Positions 16,235 to 25,410 of a stretch of 64,000 bases of DNA are shown here, piece after piece. The notes beneath the pieces were generated by a model. It was not told where the DNA came from. It made no database searches and saw nothing but the letters and a program-made list of their open reading frames with translations. The DNA is from an uncultured Pseudoxanthomonas sp. (GTDB lineage: Bacteria; Pseudomonadota; Gammaproteobacteria; Xanthomonadales; Xanthomonadaceae), in assembly GCA_937975725.1 (NCBI GenBank), contig CALJUL010000107.1:1-64000 (forward strand). The letters run 5' to 3'. The position numbers were made by a program, and so were the translations under genes. Every line of letters starts with the position of its first letter. Position 1 is the stretch's first letter.

Positions 16235-16656
16235 GCTTCCCCGCCCTGGCCGTCGTCGTGGCGCGCCGCTTCGCGCGCTTCCTCGTGGCGGCGCCGTTCG
16301 CTGCGCTGGAACTCGCGCTCGGCGCGGCTGCCGTCGACGTGGTCGCTGTCGTTGTCGGCGCGGCTGCGGATCGCCAGCACGATGCTCACCGCCGTCATCG
16401 CGAAGGCGATCACGATGGCCGTCAGCACCAGCGCCTGCGGCAGCGGATCGGTGTGGTGGGCCAGGTCGGCCGGCACGCCCGCCCGCAGCACCGGCGGCTT
16501 GCCGGCCGTCAGCCCGCCGCCGGCGAAGATCAGCAGGTTGGTCGCATAGGACAGCAACGCCAGCCCCAGAATCACGTCGAAGCTGCGCGCGCGCAGCAGC
16601 AGGTACACGCCCGCCGCGGTGAGGATGCCGATCGCGCTCGCCATCGCCAGTTCCAT
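16231..16656 (-). CDS. mrpC: Mrp-type Na+/H+ antiporter subunit C
   Basis: A 141-residue NuoK-like protein with three membrane helices. The signature ILGLALLSYATNLLIFAGG is near residue 35, and DPLPQALVLTAIVIAFAMTA follows. The polar C-terminal extension (after about residue 105) is rich in Arg, Glu and His and longer than usual. It begins 13 bases after the mrpAB stop and overlaps mrpD. Confidence 0.93.
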   Translation of the reverse strand: MELAMASAIGILTAAGVYLLLRARSFDVILGLALLSYATNLLIFAGGGLTAGKPPVLRAGVPADLAHHTDPLPQALVLTAIVIAFAMTAVSIVLAIRSRADNDSDHVDGSRAEREFQRSERRRHEEAREAARHDDGQGGEA

Positions 16657-16669
16657 CAGGACGCCTCCA

Positions 16670-19498
16670 TCAGCCCATCTCCCCGGTGCGGGTGGAACGC
16701 GCGCCCGGTTCGATCACGCCCAGGTGCGCCACCCGCGTGCGCGAGGGCTTGATCGTGCCCAGCATCGACAGGATCAGCATGGCCCCGCCGAACACCACCA
16801 GGTAAACGCCGGTGTCGAAGCCCATCGCGCTGGCCAGTGGCACTTCGCCGATCAGCGGCAGGTGCAGGTCCAGGTGGCCGCTGGTCAGGAACGGTACGCC
16901 GAACAGCAGCGAAGCCGTGCCGCTCAACCCGGCCACGATCAGCCCGGCGCCGATGCACCTGATGTAGTCGAAGCCGAAGCGCGACTCCACCGAGGCCGCG
17001 CCCTGGATCACGTACTGGATCAGCAGCGGCACCGCCAGCACCAGTCCGGCGATGAAGCCGCCGCCGGGCGCGTTGTGGCCGCGCAGGAACAGGAATACGG
17101 AGACCGTCAGGGTCAGCGGGAACATGATCTGCGCCAGATCCGCCGGCACCGGCAGCTTCACCGGCGGCCCGGACATCACCTTCTCCGGCGCCAGCCGCGC
17201 GCGCCGCAGCAGCGCGTGCACGATCAGCGCGGCGATGCCGAACACGGTGATCTCGCCGAAGGTGTCGAAGCCGCGGAAATCCACCAAGATCACGTTGACC
17301 ACGTTGCGGCCGTAGGCTTCCGGCAATGAGCGCGCCAGCATTTCGCTGCCGATGCTGTCGCCGCCGCGCGTCATCACCGCGTAGGCGAGCGCCGCCACGC
17401 CCAGCCCCGCCGCCAGCGCCACCACGATGTCGCGCAGGCGCCGCCGCGGCGCGCGCTCCGGCGGCGAGCGCGGCGGCAGGTAGTGCAGGCCCAGCAGCAG
17501 CAACGCCAGGCTGACCATCTCCACCATCAACTGGGTCAGCGCCAGGTCCGGCGCGGACAGGAACACGAACGCCAGGCTGACCATCAGCCCGATCCCGCCC
17601 ATCACGATCAGCGCCAGCAGGCGTTGCCGGTACAGCCGGATCGTGTAGACCGTGCACGCCACCAGCACCAGCCACAGCATCCAGCCGAGCAACGGCATCG
17701 GCTGCGGCGCGCGCCATGGCAGCGCCTCCCCGCCGCCGAGAAACGGCGCCGCGCCCACGGCGAGCGCCGCCAGCACCAGCCACAACAGGCTGCGCTGCAG
17801 GCTACCGTTGGCCACGCCGTCGGTGAAGCGCCCGGCCAGCGCGTACAGCGCCTCCATGTTCCAGCGGAACACGCGCCGCCCCAGCGAGCGCCGCACGATG
17901 GCATGCAGGTCCAGCAGCCGGCGCAGGCCGAAGTACAGCGCGACACCGCCGGCGATGCCGGCCAGGCTCATCAGCAGCGGCTTGTTCACCCCGTGCCAGA
18001 CCGCCAGGCTGTAGTCGGGCATCGACTCGCCCAGGATCGCCGCCGCGCCGGCGTGCAGCACCGGCGCGACCGTCCACGCCGGGAACACCCCCACCGCCAC
18101 GCACAGCACCACCAGCACTTCCACCGGGATCTTCATCCAGCGCGGCGGCTCGTGCGGCTGGGTGTCGATGTCGCGCGGGCCCCGGCCGAAGAAGGTTTCC
18201 ATCACGAAGCGCAGGCTGTAGGCCACGCCGAACACGCCGTAGAGCAGCGCCACGATGCTGATGGCGTGGCGCATGCCGCGATGGGCCTCGATGTCCAGCG
18301 CCTCGGCGAAGAACATCTCCTTGGACAGGAAGCCGTTGAGGAGCGGGATGCCCGCCATCGCCAGCGCGGCGGCGATCGCCAGCGCGCTGGTCCACGGCAG
18401 GCTGCGCCGCAGGTTGCCCAGCCGGCGCATGTCGCGCGTGCCGGTCTCGTGGTCGATGATGCCCGCCGCCATGAACAGCGACGCCTTGAAGGTGGCGTGG
18501 TTGAGGATGTGGAACACGCCCGCCACCACCGCCATCGGCGTGGACAGGCCGAACAGCAGCGTGATCAGCCCCAGGTGCGAGATGGTGGAATAGGCCAGCA
18601 CGCCCTTCAGGTCGTGCTGGAAGATTGCGAACCACGCGCCCAGCAGCAGGGTGATCGCGCCGATGCCGCTGACCACGTAGAAGAACGATTCGGTGCCCGC
18701 AAGCACCGGGTACAGCCGCGCCAGCAGGAACACGCCGGCCTTCACCATCGTGGCCGAATGCAGGTAGGCCGAGACCGGCGTGGGCGCCGCCATCGCGTGC
18801 GGCAGCCAGAAGTGCAGCGGGAACTGCGCGCTCTTGGTGAACACGCCAGCCAGCACCAGCCCCAGCACCCACGGGTACAGCGCGCTGGCGCGGATCGCGT
18901 CGCCCGCGGCCAGCACCGCATCCAGTTCGTAGCTGCCCACGATGCGGCCGATCAGCAGCACCCCGCCAAGCAGCGCCAAGCCACCGGCGCCGGTGATCGC
19001 CAGCGCCATGCGCGCGCCTTCGCGCGCGTCCTGCCGGTGCGACCAGAAGCCGATCAACAGGAAGGAACTGATGCTGGTGAGCTCCCAGAACACCACCAAC
19101 AGCAACAGGTTGCCGGCCAGCACAACGCCCAGCATGGCGCCCATGAACAGCAGCAGGTAGGCGTAGAAGCGCCGCACGCTGTCGCCGGGGCCGAGGTAGT
19201 AGTGCGCGTACAGCACCACCAGCGCACCAATCGCCAGCACCAGCCCGGCGAACATCCAGGCCAGCCCGTCCAGGCGCAGGCTGAAGTCCAGCCCGGCCTG
19301 CGGGATCCAGGCATGCTCGGCGCGGACGATCCAGCCCTGCAGCACGCTCGGCGTCATCCATGCCAGCAGCAGCAGGCCCAGCACGGGCGCCAGGGCCGCC
19401 AGCCAGGCGGTCGCGCCGCGCGGAAGCCCACGCGCCAGCGCCACCACCAGCGCCATCGCGAAGGGAAGCGCCAGCAGGATTTCGAGGAAGGGGACCAT
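16670..19498 (-). CDS. mrpA: Fused Mrp Na+/H+ antiporter subunit A/B
   Basis: The 942-residue protein fuses MrpA and MrpB, the arrangement of group 2 (PhaAB-type) Mrp antiporters in gammaproteobacteria. The N-terminal two thirds form the complex-I-like antiporter module (FFWELTSISSFLLIG-like block, KSAQFPLHFWLPHAM, HSATMVKAGVFLLARLYP in short blocks, NHATFKASLFM). The C-terminal part carries the MrpA tail and the MnhB domain (GRNVVNVILVDFRGFDT, then GHNAPGGGFIAGL). ATG 19498 is preferred over TTG 19501. It is the first gene of the mrpABCDEFG operon; sodium/proton exchange supports pH and salt tolerance. Confidence 0.94.
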   Translation of the reverse strand: MVPFLEILLALPFAMALVVALARGLPRGATAWLAALAPVLGLLLLAWMTPSVLQGWIVRAEHAWIPQAGLDFSLRLDGLAWMFAGLVLAIGALVVLYAHYYLGPGDSVRRFYAYLLLFMGAMLGVVLAGNLLLLVVFWELTSISSFLLIGFWSHRQDAREGARMALAITGAGGLALLGGVLLIGRIVGSYELDAVLAAGDAIRASALYPWVLGLVLAGVFTKSAQFPLHFWLPHAMAAPTPVSAYLHSATMVKAGVFLLARLYPVLAGTESFFYVVSGIGAITLLLGAWFAIFQHDLKGVLAYSTISHLGLITLLFGLSTPMAVVAGVFHILNHATFKASLFMAAGIIDHETGTRDMRRLGNLRRSLPWTSALAIAAALAMAGIPLLNGFLSKEMFFAEALDIEAHRGMRHAISIVALLYGVFGVAYSLRFVMETFFGRGPRDIDTQPHEPPRWMKIPVEVLVVLCVAVGVFPAWTVAPVLHAGAAAILGESMPDYSLAVWHGVNKPLLMSLAGIAGGVALYFGLRRLLDLHAIVRRSLGRRVFRWNMEALYALAGRFTDGVANGSLQRSLLWLVLAALAVGAAPFLGGGEALPWRAPQPMPLLGWMLWLVLVACTVYTIRLYRQRLLALIVMGGIGLMVSLAFVFLSAPDLALTQLMVEMVSLALLLLGLHYLPPRSPPERAPRRRLRDIVVALAAGLGVAALAYAVMTRGGDSIGSEMLARSLPEAYGRNVVNVILVDFRGFDTFGEITVFGIAALIVHALLRRARLAPEKVMSGPPVKLPVPADLAQIMFPLTLTVSVFLFLRGHNAPGGGFIAGLVLAVPLLIQYVIQGAASVESRFGFDYIRCIGAGLIVAGLSGTASLLFGVPFLTSGHLDLHLPLIGEVPLASAMGFDTGVYLVVFGGAMLILSMLGTIKPSRTRVAHLGVIEPGARSTRTGEMG

Positions 19499-19584
19499 CA
19501 ACCGCCTTGCGTTGCAGGGAATGCGCGATTCGCGAGCAAGGGGCCGAGTCTAGCAAACCCGCCCCGCCCCACCTGACCGGCGAT

Positions 19585-20535
19585 TCAGGCCAGCAGCACG
19601 ATCTCCAGCGCGGCCCAGCCGGCGAACGCCGCCAGCAGGATGCCGCCCTCGCCGCGGCTGATGCGCAGGTCGCCGCGCAGCATCGGGTACAGCACCAGCA
19701 CGAAGGCGATGGCCGCCGGCAGTTCCAGCCGGACGAAGGATTCGGGCAGCGGCAAGGGCCGGATCGCCGCCATGCCACCCACCACGACCAGCAGGTTGAA
19801 CAGGCTGGAGCCGATGACGTGGCCGGCCACCATGTCGCCCTGCCCGCGCCGCGCCGCCATCACCGCCGCCGCGACCTCCGGCAGCGCGGTGCCGATGGCC
19901 ACCGGCAACAGGCCGGTCAGCAGCGGCGACAGCCCCCACTGCGCGCCGATCATCGGCGCGCCCTGCACCACGAAGCGCGCCCCGTAGTGGAGCAGCGCCA
20001 CCGCGATGGCGAAGCGCAGCAGGTTCAGCCACAGCACCGTGCGGGTGCCGGCATAGGCCACCACGTCCGCGCGCACCGCCTCGCCTTCGCGCCGCCCGCG
20101 CGCCAGCACGAAGCCCAGCATCGCCACGAAGCCCAGCAACAGCGCCATGCCCTCGACCCGGGTCACCACACCGTCCAGCCCGAACACGATCAGCGCCAGC
20201 GACGCCAGCGCCAGCAGCACCAGCAGCGGCGACAGCAGCCGCATGCGGATCCACAGCGGCGCCACCAGCGCCGCCACGCCCAGCGTCAGCCCCAGGTTGA
20301 CGATGTTGCTGCCCACCGCGTTGCCCAGCGCCAGGTCCTGCGCGCCCACCACCAGCGCGCGCGCGTTGACCGCCAGCTCGGGCAGCGACGTGCCGAAGGC
20401 GATCAGCAGCAGGCCGGCCACGAACGGCGAGGCGCCCAGCCGCTGCGCCAGGCCCGACGCGCCCTTGACGATGGAATCGCCGCCCAGCGCCAGCAGCACC
20501 AGGCCCAGCACGAACATTCCCCAGGCTTCCGTCAT
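19585..20535 (-). CDS. Calcium/sodium antiporter (CaCA family, YrbG-like)
   Basis: This 316-residue integral membrane protein has the two alpha-repeats of CaCA exchangers. Repeat 1 contains AFGTSLPELAVN and GNAVGSNIVNLGLT; repeat 2 contains AIGTALPEVAAAVMA and GHVIGSSLFNLLVV. Ten or so hydrophobic helices are visible. The start at 20535 gives MTEAWGMFVLGLVLLALGGD. It is likely a sodium- or proton-coupled calcium exporter. It stands between the mrp operon and a lipoprotein gene, without overlap with either. Confidence 0.9.
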   Translation of the reverse strand: MTEAWGMFVLGLVLLALGGDSIVKGASGLAQRLGASPFVAGLLLIAFGTSLPELAVNARALVVGAQDLALGNAVGSNIVNLGLTLGVAALVAPLWIRMRLLSPLLVLLALASLALIVFGLDGVVTRVEGMALLLGFVAMLGFVLARGRREGEAVRADVVAYAGTRTVLWLNLLRFAIAVALLHYGARFVVQGAPMIGAQWGLSPLLTGLLPVAIGTALPEVAAAVMAARRGQGDMVAGHVIGSSLFNLLVVVGGMAAIRPLPLPESFVRLELPAAIAFVLVLYPMLRGDLRISRGEGGILLAAFAGWAALEIVLLA

Positions 20536-20574
20536 TGCCGCCCCTCCCTCGGTTGGCTCCGATTCTATGCCCGT

Positions 20575-21192
20575 CTAGCTGCATCCCTCCACGTATTCCA
20601 CCTGCGGCGCCAGCCCCACCCGCCACGCGGTGACCTTGCCGGCGGCATCGGCCTCGAACACCAGCCGGGTCGGCGCCACGTCGCCGGCGGCGATGGACAG
20701 GTATTGCCCGCCCTGCACGTACTTGTGCGGCGCGGAGACCAGGCCGCTGCCGTAGAGCCTGCGCAGTTCGTCCACGCTCATGCCGACCTTGCCGCCGCCG
20801 GGCGCGGTCTCCTTGTCGGTGCCCACGTCGTAGCGGACGAAGCGGCCGTCCTCCATCATGAAGGCGAAGTCCGCCGGGCGCGTGATCCACTTCGGCCACA
20901 GGTAATGGCAGGTGCTGTCCGCCGCCGGCGCGCCGTTCAATTCACCGCCCCAGGCCGCGCGCGCTTCCTCCACGGTGCTGCCCAGCTTCATGTCGCCGTA
21001 GCCGAGGAAGCTCGCCTGGCTCACCGGGCCGGCCGGTGCAGTAGTGTCGTCCACCGCCGGCGCCGGCTGCGCCGCTTCGGCCACCGGCGTGCTGGCCGCC
21101 GTGCTCAGCGGCGCGTCCTGCGCGGGCGCCGGTTCGCGCTGGCATGCGGGCAGCAGGGCGACCGCCATCAGGATCGGCAGCATCGGCTTCAT
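20575..21192 (-). CDS. Hypothetical lipoprotein
   Basis: 205 residues. The start ATG at 21192 has GGAGG upstream and opens a lipoprotein signal (MKPMLPILMAVALLPAC, lipobox LPAC with Cys17). A low-complexity Ala/Pro/Thr linker (about 20-55) leads to a compact domain with GYGDMKLGSTVEEARAAWGG, a pattern seen in many small secreted proteins of Xanthomonadaceae with a SmpA/BamE-like flavour (aspartate-x-x-lysine-x-glycine then VEEARA). I do not assign a function. The upstream in-frame stretch to 21234 is not needed. Confidence 0.75.
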   Translation of the reverse strand: MKPMLPILMAVALLPACQREPAPAQDAPLSTAASTPVAEAAQPAPAVDDTTAPAGPVSQASFLGYGDMKLGSTVEEARAAWGGELNGAPAADSTCHYLWPKWITRPADFAFMMEDGRFVRYDVGTDKETAPGGGKVGMSVDELRRLYGSGLVSAPHKYVQGGQYLSIAAGDVAPTRLVFEADAAGKVTAWRVGLAPQVEYVEGCS

Positions 21193-21642
21193 CGGCTTCC
21201 TCCATTGCTTGGCCCCACAGCGTAGCCGGCGCACGTTAATCCGCCGCGAACATCCGGCGTCGCATGCGCGCCCTGCCGCATGTATCTGGTCCGGGCGCTT
21301 GCGCGATTCCGGAGGCGCTCATTCGAGAACGCTACCGTTCGCCAAGGATCGGATGCCCGCCCCGGGTGTCTGCGCGCGGGCCTGCCGATGCCGTGTGGAA
21401 GCGACCATCGCGCACACGCACAAAGATCATCGGCAAGCCGCCCGCTGGAGCATGAGCATGATGCGTACGGCACTGCGCCAGGCGCGTACCTGCGCGACGG
21501 CGATATCCGCTACAGCCACGACGCACTGATGTTCGGTGCGCTGGAAGCGGAAGGACCGGAAACCAAGCATCCTGCACGCCAGCACCAGCACGCACGCCTA
21601 CGCCAAGGACATGCCTTTCCGGCGTCCGCCGCCACGCCGCGC
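21193..21642. other. Gene-free stretch between lipoprotein gene and hmgA
   Basis: About 450 bases. Open frames on both strands run into hmgA or the lipoprotein gene and have unfamiliar translations without ribosome sites. No repeat family member or hairpin terminator was recognised. Confidence 0.4.
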
Positions 21643-22947
21643 TCAGTTCCGCGGCGCAGCGAAGTGCTTCTGCAACCCCGCCCAGCAGGCCTGGTAGTCG
21701 CGCTGCCGGTGCGGCGCTTCCACCGCCTGCCGCGTCGGCCGGATCACCGCGCGCGTCTCGAACATGAAGGCCATGGTGTCGGCGATGACGTCCGGCCTGG
21801 ACAGGTCGGCATGCGACGCCTTCTCGAACGTCGCCGCATCCGGCCCGTGTCCGGTCATGCAGTTGTGCAGCGATGCCCCGCCCGGCGCGAAGCCCTCTGC
21901 CTTGGCGTCGTACACGCCATGGACCAGGCCCATGAACTCGCTGGCGATGTTGCGGTGGAACCACGGCGGCCGGAACGTGTCCTGCGCCACCAGCCAGCGC
22001 GGCGGGAAGATCACGAAGTCCATGTTGCCCACGCCCGGCGTGTCGCTGGGCGAGGTCAGCACCAGGAAGATCGACGGGTCCGGATGGTCGTAGCTGATTG
22101 AGCCGATGGTGTTGAAGCAGCGCAGGTCGTAGCGGTACGGCGCGTAGTTGCCGTGCCAGCCCACCACGTCCAGCGGCGAATGGCCGATGCCGGCGCGCCA
22201 CAGATGGCCCTGGAACTTGGCGATCAGTTCGAACTCGCCCTCCACGTCCTCGTAGGCCGCCACCGGCGCCTCGAAATCGCGCGGATTGGCCAGTCCGTTG
22301 GAACCGATCGGCCCCAGGTCGGGCAGGCGCAGGTACGCGCCGAAGTTCTCGCACACGTAGCCGCGCGCCTGGCCGTCCGGCAGTTCCACCGCGAAGCGCA
22401 CGCCGCGCGGGATCACCGCGATCTGCTGCGGCTCCACCTCAACCACGCCGAACTCGGTGGCGATGCGCAGGCGCCCGAGCTGCGGCACGATCAACAACTC
22501 GCCGTCGGCATCGTAGAAATAGCGGCCCTGCATCGACCGGTTGGCTGCATACAGATGGATGCCGACGCCGTGCTGCGCTTCCGGCGATCCGTTGCCGGCC
22601 ATCGTGTACAGGCCATCGACGAAATCCGTCGGCGTCTCCGGCAACGGCAGCGGCGACCAGCGCATCTGGTCCGGCGACACAGGCCCCGCGCTGAAATCGC
22701 TGTGCAGGTGGTGCTGCGCATACGGCGCGAACGGCCCGTGCATCGCCGCCGGGCGGATGCGGTACAACCAACTGCGCCGGTTCTCCGCGCGCGGCGCGGT
22801 GAACGCGGTGCCGCTGAGCTGCTCGGCATACAGCCCGTGCGCCACCCGCTGCGGCGAGTTGCGGCCTTCCGGCAGCGTGCCGGACACGGCCTCGGTGGCG
22901 AAGTGGTTGCCGAAGCCGGTCATGTATCCGTGGTCCGTCTGACTCAT
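21643..22947 (-). CDS. hmgA: Homogentisate 1,2-dioxygenase
   Basis: The 434-residue non-heme iron dioxygenase opens the ring of homogentisate to maleylacetoacetate in tyrosine catabolism. MTGFGNHFATEAVSGTLP, WLYRIRPAAMHGPF and the metal-site region FRPPWFHRNIASEFMGLVHG (His and Glu ligands), followed by LHNCMTGHGPD with another His ligand, are clear. It is transcribed with hppD and the intervening DUF559 gene (all minus). The next enzymes (isomerase, hydrolase) are not in the window. Confidence 0.96.
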   Translation of the reverse strand: MSQTDHGYMTGFGNHFATEAVSGTLPEGRNSPQRVAHGLYAEQLSGTAFTAPRAENRRSWLYRIRPAAMHGPFAPYAQHHLHSDFSAGPVSPDQMRWSPLPLPETPTDFVDGLYTMAGNGSPEAQHGVGIHLYAANRSMQGRYFYDADGELLIVPQLGRLRIATEFGVVEVEPQQIAVIPRGVRFAVELPDGQARGYVCENFGAYLRLPDLGPIGSNGLANPRDFEAPVAAYEDVEGEFELIAKFQGHLWRAGIGHSPLDVVGWHGNYAPYRYDLRCFNTIGSISYDHPDPSIFLVLTSPSDTPGVGNMDFVIFPPRWLVAQDTFRPPWFHRNIASEFMGLVHGVYDAKAEGFAPGGASLHNCMTGHGPDAATFEKASHADLSRPDVIADTMAFMFETRAVIRPTRQAVEAPHRQRDYQACWAGLQKHFAAPRN

Positions 22948-22962
22948 AGCTCGTCTCGCTGC

Positions 22963-23352
22963 TTAAAGCCCCTCTCCCGCCGGGAGAGGGGTTGGGGAGA
23001 GGGCAGGCCGGGGGAGGAAATTCCAGATCGCCTCGACCACCGCGTCCGTGTTGCTCAGCACATCGTTGTCCCAGAACCGGACAATCCGCCAGCCTTGGGA
23101 TTCCAAATAGCGGCTCCTGGCCGCATCAGCCGCTTCGGTATGCTGCGATCCATCCAATTCGATCGCCAGCCTGGCTTCCACACAGCAGAAGTCGATTACA
23201 TAGGGTGGAACCGGATGCTGTCGCCGGAACTTGTGCCCCTCCAGCCGTCCGCCACGCAGGTACTGCCACAACCTGCGCTCCGCATCCGTCATCTCCTTGC
23301 GCAACCGCCTGGCATTGTCCCGTGTCCATGTCGGAAGGGGTGGGTTCACCAT
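22963..23352 (-). CDS. DUF559 domain protein (Vsr/endonuclease-like fold)
   Basis: About 129 residues. The start at 23352 has AGGAGGT six bases upstream; the frame is open 16 codons more. LRKEMTDAERRLWQYLRG, KFRRQHPVPPYVIDFCC and LAIELDGSQH are the standard DUF559 motifs, corresponding to the PD-(D/E)xK-like core of Vsr-type endonucleases; the substrate is unknown. The last 12 residues derive from a dispersed palindromic repeat, so the 3' end has been remodelled by repeat insertion. It is placed between hppD and hmgA in the same orientation and is probably a hitchhiker. Confidence 0.85.
   Translation of the reverse strand: MVNPPLPTWTRDNARRLRKEMTDAERRLWQYLRGGRLEGHKFRRQHPVPPYVIDFCCVEARLAIELDGSQHTEAADAARSRYLESQGWRIVRFWDNDVLSNTDAVVEAIWNFLPRPALSPTPLPAGEGL
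22970..23004. repeat. CTCTCCCGCCGGGAGAGG palindromic repeat
   Basis: CCCTCTCCCGCCGGGAGAGGG is a palindrome followed by a GTTGGGGAGAGGG tail, the common dispersed repeat of xanthomonads. It overlaps the 3' end of the DUF559 gene, whose last residues (LSPTPLPAGEG) are its translation. A related copy is at 23410-23461. Confidence 0.75.
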
Positions 23353-23409
23353 CTCGGACCTCCTGTCCGCATCTGTTCCGGCTCCAGCCATGTCAAGCAT
23401 AGTGGCTCC

Positions 23410-23461
23410 GCCCTGCCCTCACCCCAACTCCTCTCCCGAAGGGAGAGGGACTCAAAGAGGC
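23410..23461. repeat. Second CTCTCCCGAAGGGAGAGG palindromic repeat
   Basis: CCTCACCCCAACTCCTCTCCC followed by GAAGGGAGAGGGAC forms a stem-loop just downstream of the hppD stop. On the minus strand it could also act as a weak transcription barrier between hppD and the DUF559 gene. Confidence 0.65.
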
Positions 23462-24559
23462 TTAAAGCACCCCGCGCCGCATCTGGTCGCGCTCTATGCT
23501 CTCGAACAGCGCCTGGAAATTCCCTTCGCCGAAGCCCTCGTTGCCCTTGCGCTGGATGATCTCGAAGAAGATCGGGCCCAGCGCGTTCTGGGTGAAGATC
23601 TGCAGCAGCTTGCGCTGCTTGGTCTCCGGGTCGGCGTCGATCAGGATCTTGTTGCGCGCCAGCCGCGCGACGTCCTCGCCGTGGTCGGGGATACGCTGGT
23701 CGATCACTTCGAAATAGGTGTCCGGCGTATCCAGGAACTCCACGCCCGCCGCGCGCATCCTCTCCACCGTGTCGTAGATGTCGTCGGTGAAGCAGGCGAT
23801 GTGCTGGATGCCCTCGCCCTTGTACTGGTCCAGGTACTCGTTGATCTGGCTCTTCGGATCGCTGGATTCGTTGAGCGGGATGCGCACCATGCCGTCCGGC
23901 GCGGTCATCGCCTTGGACAGCAGGCCGGTCTTGGCGCCCTTGATGTCGAAGTAGCGGATCTCGCGGAAGTTGAACAGCCGTTCGTAGTAGTCCGCCCACT
24001 TGGCCATGTTGCCGTGGTACAGGTTGTGCGTCAGGTGGTCGATGAAGGTCAGGCCGAAGCCCTTCGGCATCAGCTCCACGCCGGGCAGGTATTCGTAGTC
24101 CGGGTCGTGGATGGTGCCCTGGTCGTCGTAGCGGTCGACGATGTACAGCATGCAGTCGCCGATGCCCTTGATCACGGGCGCGGCCACCGCCTTGCTCAGC
24201 TCGTCGGCGGCGTCGAAGGACTCGGCACCGTTCTTCAGCGCCTGCATGCGCGCCCACTCGGCCAGCTTGTTGACGCGGATGGCGAAACCGCAGGCCGAGG
24301 GACCGTGCTGCGCGGCGAAGCGCGCGGCGAAGGAATCCGGGTCCTCGTTGATCAGGAAGGTGCAGTCGCCCTGGCGATAGGTGCTGATGGGCCGCGTCCG
24401 GTGCCGGGCCACCTGCACGAACCCCATCTTTCGGAAATAATCATGCAGGTGCCGGGCCTGGCCCTGGGGGGCGGCGAACTCGACGAACTCGAAGCCGTCG
24501 ATGCCCATCGGGTTGTCGAAGGTGGCCGGGCGCATGCCGGGGTCGGGTTGTGCGTTCAT
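23462..24559 (-). CDS. hppD: 4-hydroxyphenylpyruvate dioxygenase
   Basis: The 365-residue enzyme forms homogentisate from 4-hydroxyphenylpyruvate. Two VOC-like halves are seen: an N-terminal one with GFEFVEFAAP and RKMGFVQVARHR, and a catalytic one whose iron ligands fit His in DHLTHNLYHGNM, His in GEGIQHIACFTDDIY and Glu in GPIFFEIIQRKGNEGFGEGNF (shown in parts). The ATG at 24559 follows a palindrome-containing promoter shared with the divergent MarR gene. Together with hmgA it covers the two ring-modifying steps of tyrosine degradation. Confidence 0.96.
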   Translation of the reverse strand: MNAQPDPGMRPATFDNPMGIDGFEFVEFAAPQGQARHLHDYFRKMGFVQVARHRTRPISTYRQGDCTFLINEDPDSFAARFAAQHGPSACGFAIRVNKLAEWARMQALKNGAESFDAADELSKAVAAPVIKGIGDCMLYIVDRYDDQGTIHDPDYEYLPGVELMPKGFGLTFIDHLTHNLYHGNMAKWADYYERLFNFREIRYFDIKGAKTGLLSKAMTAPDGMVRIPLNESSDPKSQINEYLDQYKGEGIQHIACFTDDIYDTVERMRAAGVEFLDTPDTYFEVIDQRIPDHGEDVARLARNKILIDADPETKQRKLLQIFTQNALGPIFFEIIQRKGNEGFGEGNFQALFESIERDQMRRGVL

Positions 24560-24600
24560 GGGACACCTCGCTAGGCTTGCAGGAATCTGCGGTATTTATA

Positions 24601-24614
24601 GTTTCAATTGAAAC
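24601..24614. promoter_or_regulatory. Perfect palindrome, likely MarR operator
   Basis: GTTTCAATTGAAAC is its own reverse complement. It lies 41 bases upstream of the hppD start and 22 bases upstream of the MarR start, where a divergent regulator would bind. AT-rich TATTTATAG immediately to its left could be the minus-10 region of either gene. A MarR dimer typically binds a palindrome of this size. Confidence 0.65.
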
Positions 24615-24636
24615 CAACAACAAGTAGCAGCGCAGC

Positions 24637-25119
24637 ATGAGCCAGCCAGCCAACCCCGCAGATGCCTCCGGGCACGCCGATTTCGACCTCGACCGCCTGT
24701 TCTCCTACCGGCTCAGCGTGCTGTCCAACCGCATCAGCGGGGCGATTTCGCGCGAATACCACCGCCGCTTCGGCCTGGCGATCACCGAATGGCGGGTCAT
24801 GGCGGTGCTGGGGCGCTTCCCCGGCCTGTCCGCCGGCGAAGTGGCCGCGCGGACCGCGATGGACAAGGTGGCGGTCAGCCGCGCGGTGGCGCGCCTGCTG
24901 GAGCGCGCCCTGATCCAGCGCGAGATCCACGGCGACGACCGCCGCCGCTCGGTGCTGGCCCTGACCGACGAAGGCTTCCGTGTCTACGACGAGGTCGCCC
25001 CGCTGGTGATGGACTACCACACCCGCCTGCTGGAATCCTTCAGCGAAGAGGAACGCGCCCTGCTGGACCGCCTGATCGACCGCCTGGCCGACGAAGGCGT
25101 GAAGCGCATCGAAGGCTGA
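24637..25119 (+). CDS. MarR-family transcriptional regulator of tyrosine catabolism
   Basis: 160 residues with a winged helix: ITEWRVMAVLGRFPGLSAGEVAART, then MDKVAVSRAVARLLERALIQRE and the wing DDRRRSVLALTDEG. The family usually binds aromatic ligands. It is divergent from hppD with 77 bases between, which carry a perfect palindrome; similar HpdR/HmgR-type regulators repress homogentisate genes and respond to pathway intermediates. The ligand here is inferred from location. There is no strong ribosome site ahead of ATG 24637. Confidence 0.9.
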   Translation: MSQPANPADASGHADFDLDRLFSYRLSVLSNRISGAISREYHRRFGLAITEWRVMAVLGRFPGLSAGEVAARTAMDKVAVSRAVARLLERALIQREIHGDDRRRSVLALTDEGFRVYDEVAPLVMDYHTRLLESFSEEERALLDRLIDRLADEGVKRIEG

Positions 25120-25228
25120 GCCAAGCGCCGAAGCCCGCTCTCGCGGGCGTAAGGCTTTCAGCGCGCGCTTCGGTGCAAAGGATGCTGTTGCCACAGCACG
25201 CGCGTCACCACGCCTTCACCGCGGCCTC

Positions 25229-25253
25229 TTGTAGGAGGGGCTTCAGCCCCGAC
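25229..25253. repeat. GTAGGAGGGGCTTCAGCCCCGAC repeat, single copy
   Basis: A perfect member of the dispersed palindromic family in the spacer between the MarR gene and the peptide transporter (both genes end here). The 25120-25496 spacer also holds a terminator and another repeat, but no gene. Confidence 0.8.
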
Positions 25254-25280
25254 GCCCTCCGACCCGACACCGCGATCCCC

Positions 25281-25312
25281 AAAAACGAACGGCGGCCCAA
25301 GGCCGCCGTTCG
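25281..25312 (-). terminator. Intrinsic terminator of the POT transporter gene
   Basis: A perfect 12-base-pair stem (25286-25297 with 25301-25312, 3-base loop) is followed on the minus strand by TTTTT then GGGG. The only upstream minus-strand gene is the POT transporter, whose stop is about 185 bases away. Confidence 0.8.
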
Positions 25313-25410
25313 CATCCGGAACAAAGATCACGACACGAGCCACAACCACGGCGCGGGATGGCTCCCATGCCGCGGTCGGAACTGTCCCCCATAGCGCTGG
25401 GATGACGACC

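Noticed and set aside
17483..19576. 697-residue plus-strand open frame opposite mrpA
   Set aside because: Gln/His/Arg-rich shadow of a well-supported antiporter subunit.
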